From positions 248,001 to 312,000 of the forward strand of contig NZ_FOPC01000003.1 of assembly GCF_900113375.1 (NCBI RefSeq): DNA of 64,000 nt, in the 5' to 3' direction. Below are positions 62,898 through 64,000 of this stretch, piece after piece (within the stretch, counting starts at the first letter, position 1; every line of letters begins with the position of its first letter). The translations under genes were made by a program, and so were the position numbers. The notes beneath the pieces are model-generated. The model made no database searches and had not been told where the DNA came from. It saw only the letters and a list, made by a program, of their open reading frames with translations. This DNA is from Algoriphagus hitonicola (GTDB taxonomy: Bacteria > Bacteroidota > Bacteroidia > Cytophagales > Cyclobacteriaceae).

Positions 62898-63236
62898 ATG
62901 CCCAATTTACCCCGAATAAAACTCTTAAAACAATTTATAAACGAGGAACCTGAAAATCCATTTAATTGGTATGGATTGGCTTTGGAATACCAAAAAACCA
63001 ATATTACTGAGGCCAGGAATCTTTTTCTGGAGATCCGTCAAAAATTCCCGAATTATCTTCCGCTCTACTATACTGCAGCAGAGTTTTTTGAAAATATAGA
63101 AGAAATCGAAAATGCACAGATTTTTTTCAAAGAGGGAATTAAATTGGCAAAAAGCCAGTCCGATCAAAAGGCACTGCGTGAATTAAAAAACAGATATCAG
63201 AATTTTCTTTTTGAATACGACTTGGAAGATGAGTGA
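62898..63236 (+). CDS. Small TPR protein
   Basis: A 112-residue cytoplasmic protein with about two tetratricopeptide-like repeats: NPFNWYGLALEYQKTNITEARNLFLEIRQKFPN and PLYYTAAEFFENIEEIENAQIFFKEGIKLAK. No signal peptide. It is divergent from etfB by 74 bases and probably mediates protein contacts. The family is not named. Confidence 0.72.
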   Translation: MPNLPRIKLLKQFINEEPENPFNWYGLALEYQKTNITEARNLFLEIRQKFPNYLPLYYTAAEFFENIEEIENAQIFFKEGIKLAKSQSDQKALRELKNRYQNFLFEYDLEDE

Positions 63237-63365
63237 AATTATAAAATCGATCAGTGTGAGTAAAATCACTTGAATTGATCGCTGATTTTAGGATTTTTAA
63301 AATAGATCGGAAGGAAAAATACATCCTATTTTGTATTTTACCTCAACCACAGAACTAAGCATAAG

Positions 63366-63854
63366 ATGAAAATTAGCCAAGAAAAAATGTTGGAATATTT
63401 CCTCCCAAAGGTAGAAAAGGAAGGAAAGCGCTATAAAAAAAACACCTTGATCAAAGCCAAACTTGCGCCCAAGGGGATGGAAGTTGTCACCGAAACTTCG
63501 GATGGGATCAAAACCAAAAATATTGCGGAAGAGGGAGATTATTTTGTTGAAAATCAAACCAGCACCAGTGAAATGTATTTGGTTCGAAAAAATGTGTTTG
63601 AACGCAAATACCAAATCACGCAATCCTTATCAGAAGGTTGGGCAACTTATCAGCTTCGTGAATTTATCTGGGCCATCCAAATCACCGCAGAAGATATTCA
63701 AAAATTTGGTGCTGAAGATGTGTTGGACTTTACGGCACCTTGGGGGGAATTAAGTATCGCCAAACCCGAAGATTTTTTGGTCTTGCCACCTGAGAAAGAC
63801 GAAATCTACCGGATCGCCCACAAAGAATTTAAAGAAACCTATAAAGAAATCTAA
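63366..63854 (+). CDS. Hypothetical protein, PGDYG-like pattern
   Basis: A 162-residue soluble protein. The central part, LAPKGMEVVTETSDGIKTKNI with AEEGDYFVENQ and YLVRKNVFERKY, resembles PGDYG-type domain sequences, but the match is by eye and weak. The second half has DVLDFTAPWGELSIAKPEDFLVLPP. No catalytic residue pattern is clear. It ends four bases inside the convergent zinc-type dehydrogenase gene. Confidence 0.55.
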   Translation: MKISQEKMLEYFLPKVEKEGKRYKKNTLIKAKLAPKGMEVVTETSDGIKTKNIAEEGDYFVENQTSTSEMYLVRKNVFERKYQITQSLSEGWATYQLREFIWAIQITAEDIQKFGAEDVLDFTAPWGELSIAKPEDFLVLPPEKDEIYRIAHKEFKETYKEI

Positions 63855-64000
63855 GGCCTTAAAACAATTTTCCCCATTTGGTCACCTGCTTTCATTTTGT
63901 CAAAAGCTTGGACTGCCTGATCAAAAGAAAAAACCTGGTCTACAATAGGTTTGATTTTATCTCGATTGACCAAGTCCAACATTTCTTCAAAGTCTTGATC
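63851..64000 (-). CDS. Zinc-type alcohol dehydrogenase family protein, C-terminal fragment
   Basis: Only the last 49 residues lie in the window, ending at a TAG complementary to 63851-63853. The segment reads DFEEMLDLVNRDKIKPIVDQ, VFSFDQAVQAFDKMKAGDQ and GKIVL, the closing part of medium-chain zinc-type dehydrogenases and quinone oxidoreductases, where the VNRDKIKPIVD and KMKAGDQMGKIV pattern is conserved. Its start is off the right edge. Confidence 0.75.
   Translation of the reverse strand, partial: DQDFEEMLDLVNRDKIKPIVDQVFSFDQAVQAFDKMKAGDQMGKIVLRP

Overview
The window looks like chromosomal DNA of a Cytophagales bacterium (phylum Bacteroidota), probably a Cyclobacteriaceae or Algoriphagus-like marine or aquatic organism. 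The support is indirect: a short 287-residue primary sigma factor, bacillithiol synthesis (BshB1), the Bacteroidota -7 promoter motif TAnnTTTG before several genes with few Shine-Dalgarno sequences, DUF5686 and START-like proteins typical of the phylum, a permease-DtxR fusion, and a CrtA-type carotenoid oxygenase. The species cannot be fixed from the sequence alone. No prophage, transposase or CRISPR array was seen.

Layout. 1-9921: yqgE (cut by the left edge) and pdxH, then a long minus-strand block of housekeeping genes: lptF/G-type permease, rpsO, pnp, the primary sigma factor, trxB, an M23 peptidase and bshB1. 10140-10980: one intact tRNA-Met preceded by two tandem tRNA-Met-derived copies whose D arm is replaced by a palindrome, followed by a small GIY-YIG gene and a further remnant. 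10984-14236: the classical thrS-infC-rpmI-rplT operon. 14396-18203: a ParE/RelE toxin-antitoxin pair, a frameshifted outer-membrane-protein gene and a DUF5686 surface protein. 18370-29418: lhgO, an FMN-dependent glutamate-synthase-like protein, a YheT hydrolase, a YhiN flavoprotein with an orphan Hpt protein and a HerA-like ATPase, TPR and zinc-ribbon proteins, dapD and a glycosyltransferase.

29742-36125 is a tightly coupled plus-strand run: DtxR/MntR regulator, TroA-like binding protein, ATPase, permease fused to a DtxR-like domain, second permease, exported thioredoxin and mnmE. It is a manganese/zinc/iron import system carrying its metal sensor twice. 36271-45000 holds an SDR without the usual catalytic pair, a CrtA homologue, an F420-reductase-like protein, a ROK kinase, rmlA, a GH32 fructanase, a YjdI-CDGSH iron-sulfur fusion and a KefF/KefC potassium efflux pair.

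46359-50639 is the most system-like locus: a TPR plus outer-membrane-barrel protein, a membrane GT2 synthase of the cellulose-synthase type and a membrane-anchored GH26-like hydrolase, head to tail behind their own -7 motif. Together they have the parts of a synthase-dependent exopolysaccharide machine. The rest (50950-64000) has a carrier-protein-like fold that lacks the phosphopantetheine serine, a CAP protein, a lipoprotein, an MBL hydrolase, a MATE exporter, mnmA-truC, an M28 peptidase, a nucleoside transporter, a bifunctional nuclease with UVR motif, etfA/etfB and small unknowns. The right edge cuts a zinc-type alcohol dehydrogenase family gene.
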